DNA from: Cetobacterium sp050033475
Lineage (GTDB): Bacteria; Fusobacteriota; Fusobacteriia; Fusobacteriales; Fusobacteriaceae
Length of the DNA: 64,000 nt
NCBI RefSeq assembly: GCF_050033475.1
Contig: NZ_CP188319.1
Coordinates: 1,054,001-1,118,000 of the forward strand
Reading direction: 5' to 3'
In this document: positions 62,724-64,000 of the stretch, piece by piece
Layout of the letters: each line of letters starts with the position of its first letter
How positions within the stretch are numbered: the stretch's first letter is position 1
The notes under the pieces: model-generated
What the model saw: the letters and a program-made list of their open reading frames with translations, nothing else
What the model was told of the DNA's origin: nothing
Databases searched by the model: none
Program-made: the position numbers and the translations under genes

Positions 62724-63185
62724 ATGAACATAGTATTAATGGAACCAGAAATACCATATAACACAGGAAATATAGGGAGATCATGTGTATTAACAAATAC
62801 AACATTACATTTAATAAAACCTTTAGGATTTTCTTTAGATGAAAAACAAATAAAAAGATCGGGATTAGATTACTGGCATCTTGTAGATTTAAAAGTTTGG
62901 GAGAATTATGATGAGTTAAGAGCAGCTTATCCAGATTCAAATTTTTATTTTGCAACAACAAAAACAAAACAAAGATATACAGATGTAACATATAAAGAGA
63001 ATGATTTTATTGTTTTTGGACCAGAGTCTAGAGGAATTCCAGAGAGTATTTTAAATGAAAATAAAGAAACATGCATAACAATTCCAATGATAAAAATGGG
63101 AAGATCATTAAATTTATCAAATACAGCAGCTATAATTTTATATGAATCTTTAAGACAAAATGATTTCGATTTTGGAGAGGAATAA
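62724..63185 (+). CDS. trmL: tRNA (cytidine(34)-2'-O)-methyltransferase
   Basis: TrmL methylates the wobble base of certain tRNA-Leu. The 153-residue SPOUT-class protein starts MNIVLMEPEIPYNTGNIGR and has the trefoil-knot segments FGPESRGIPESIL and IPMIKMGRSLNLSNTAAIILYE. These are diagnostic for TrmL (YibK). It is followed 2 bases later by folA. Confidence 0.95.
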   Translation: MNIVLMEPEIPYNTGNIGRSCVLTNTTLHLIKPLGFSLDEKQIKRSGLDYWHLVDLKVWENYDELRAAYPDSNFYFATTKTKQRYTDVTYKENDFIVFGPESRGIPESILNENKETCITIPMIKMGRSLNLSNTAAIILYESLRQNDFDFGEE

Positions 63186-63187
63186 AA

Positions 63188-63661
63188 ATGATTTCTATTA
63201 TAGTTGCAATGACTAAATCAGGAGTGATTGGAGTAAATGGTAAATTACCTTGGAATATACCGGAAGAAATGGCTATATTTAAAGAAAAAACCATGGGTCA
63301 GACTATAATAATGGGAAGAAAAACCTATGAAAGCATTGGAAAACCTTTAATTAATAGAAGGAATATTGTAATTAGCAAAAATGAAAATCTATTTTATGAA
63401 AATATTGAAGTTTATAATTCTTTAAAAAAGGGGCTGGAAGCAGGAGAGAAAACAGAAAAAGATATATATATAATTGGTGGCGGTGAATTATTTAAAGAAG
63501 GAATTCAATATGCTGAAAAATTATGTATATCTTTTATAAAAAAGGACTATAATGGAGATACATACTTTCCGAGAATAGATTTAACTCAATATAATAAAAT
63601 TTTAGAAAAGAATTATAAGGATTTTATATATTGTGAATACATATTAATTAAAAAAAATTAA
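63188..63661 (+). CDS. folA: Dihydrofolate reductase
   Basis: FolA makes tetrahydrofolate, the target of trimethoprim. The 157-residue protein has GVIGVNGKLPWNIPEEMAIFK, the NADPH-binding IIMGRKTYESIG and YIIGGGELFKEGI. Length is normal for the chromosomal enzyme. A thyA gene is not present in this window. It shares an operon with trmL. Confidence 0.96.
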   Translation: MISIIVAMTKSGVIGVNGKLPWNIPEEMAIFKEKTMGQTIIMGRKTYESIGKPLINRRNIVISKNENLFYENIEVYNSLKKGLEAGEKTEKDIYIIGGGELFKEGIQYAEKLCISFIKKDYNGDTYFPRIDLTQYNKILEKNYKDFIYCEYILIKKN

Positions 63662-63691
63662 TTTAAATTTAATCTTTCTTTATAAAACAAG

Positions 63692-63717
63692 TGTTATATT
63701 ACAATCGTAATAAAACA
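63692..63717 (+). promoter_or_regulatory. Inverted repeat in the leader of the FadL-like gene
   Basis: TGTTATATTAC (63692-63702) pairs with GTAATAAAACA (63707-63717), 11-base arms with one mismatch and a 4-base centre. No T run follows, so it looks like an operator or leader hairpin more than a terminator. Confidence 0.55.
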
Positions 63718-63759
63718 TTAGTAATTTTATTTTTTAAATTACTTTCGGAGGGAAGATTA

Positions 63760-64000
63760 ATGAAAAGAGCAAAACTTACAGTTGCATCATTATTATTAGT
63801 GTCTGGATTATCAGCTTACGGAGCTTCTATAGATCATATACAAAATTACACAGTTGAATATGGGGCAAACCCAGCTCAACAGGGAGCTATAAATGAAAGT
63901 TCATCGGTATATTTTAACCCGGCGGGATTATCAAGATTACATGAGGGAACTTATGTAACTGGTGGAGTTCAATATGCCTTTGGTGAACAAAGTATAAAAA
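63760..64000 (+). CDS. FadL/OmpP1-like outer-membrane protein, 3'-truncated by window edge
   Basis: Only the first 80 codons are visible. They give a signal peptide (KRAKLTVASLLLVSGLSAYGA) and then VEYGANPAQQGAINESSSVYFNPAGLSRL, the N-terminal hallmark of FadL/OmpP1/TodX beta-barrels (AxNPAGLA-like). Such porins pass hydrophobic compounds such as long-chain fatty acids through the outer membrane. The gene has a good GGAGGGA site and continues beyond the window. An inverted repeat in its leader may control it. Confidence 0.85.
   Translation, partial: MKRAKLTVASLLLVSGLSAYGASIDHIQNYTVEYGANPAQQGAINESSSVYFNPAGLSRLHEGTYVTGGVQYAFGEQSIK

Overview
The window is strongly A+T-rich, densely packed chromosomal DNA from what looks like a member of the Fusobacteriota (Fusobacteriaceae; Cetobacterium, Fusobacterium or Ilyobacter relatives are the best guess, not proven from the sequence alone). 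The reasoning is a mix of traits. Outer-membrane functions are present (KdsC for Kdo synthesis, an OmpH/Skp-like chaperone, a FadL-like porin, a LolC/LolD-like exporter). They sit beside genes and gene orders typical of Firmicutes (topA-trmFO-xerC/codV-hslV, pgpH-ybeY-dgkA, YqeH, RicT/PSP1, CvfB, long HPF, PASTA-type PBP) and beside anaerobic fermentation enzymes (pyruvate:ferredoxin oxidoreductase, Pta-AckA, AdhE). No rRNA, CRISPR array, transposase, prophage or plasmid gene was seen.

Layout. 1-3.9 kb: 3' part of recQ, a Lol-type ABC permease/ATPase pair and hpf, closed by a strong terminator. 3.9-7.0 kb: cobU-cobS-cobC-cobT, the nucleotide-loop assembly end of cobalamin synthesis. 7.0-14.3 kb: a continuous run of radC, ricT-like, a TrmN6-like methylase, uvrB, xseA, a TPR protein and dprA, rich in DNA repair and uptake functions. 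14.3-22.6 kb: topA, trmFO, a XerC-like recombinase, hslV (no hslU here), yqeH, a pseudopilin-like protein and an FAD protein. 22.6-30 kb: ftsY, then the acetate/pyruvate block pta, ackA, nifJ. 30-37 kb: skp-like (reverse), class B PBP, priA, def, ftsB-like, glpX. 37-39.5 kb: a membrane protein, a secreted GHL10-type glycosidase and five tRNA genes (Gly, Lys, Glu, Val, Asp).

39.5-50.7 kb: a reverse-strand methyltransferase diverging from a Zn/Cd-type P-ATPase, an ABC permease, holA, adhE, kdsC (reverse) and a BCCT transporter. 50.7-60 kb: rpsT (reverse), a RadC-like JAMM domain fused to a DinG-type helicase, pgpH, ybeY, a DgkA-PAP2 fusion, a lipase-like protein, cvfB and ruvC (reverse). 60-64 kb: an RpoD-family sigma factor, trxB and an MBL hydrolase (both reverse), trmL, folA and the start of a FadL-like outer-membrane protein.

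How it works together: NifJ makes acetyl-CoA from pyruvate, Pta-AckA converts it to acetate with ATP, and AdhE reduces it to ethanol to reoxidise NADH. The repair genes (RecQ, UvrB, ExoVII, RuvC, PriA, DinG-like) are scattered through housekeeping operons. Transcription units are separated by clear intrinsic terminators, several of them bidirectional between convergent genes, and many promoters have an extended -10 (TGN before the hexamer). The most unusual items are the JAMM-DinG fusion, the DgkA-PAP2 fusion, the hslV gene without a neighbouring hslU, a pseudopilin-like protein without a processing motif, a sigma factor with altered -10 reading residues, and several uncharacterised inverted-repeat operators.
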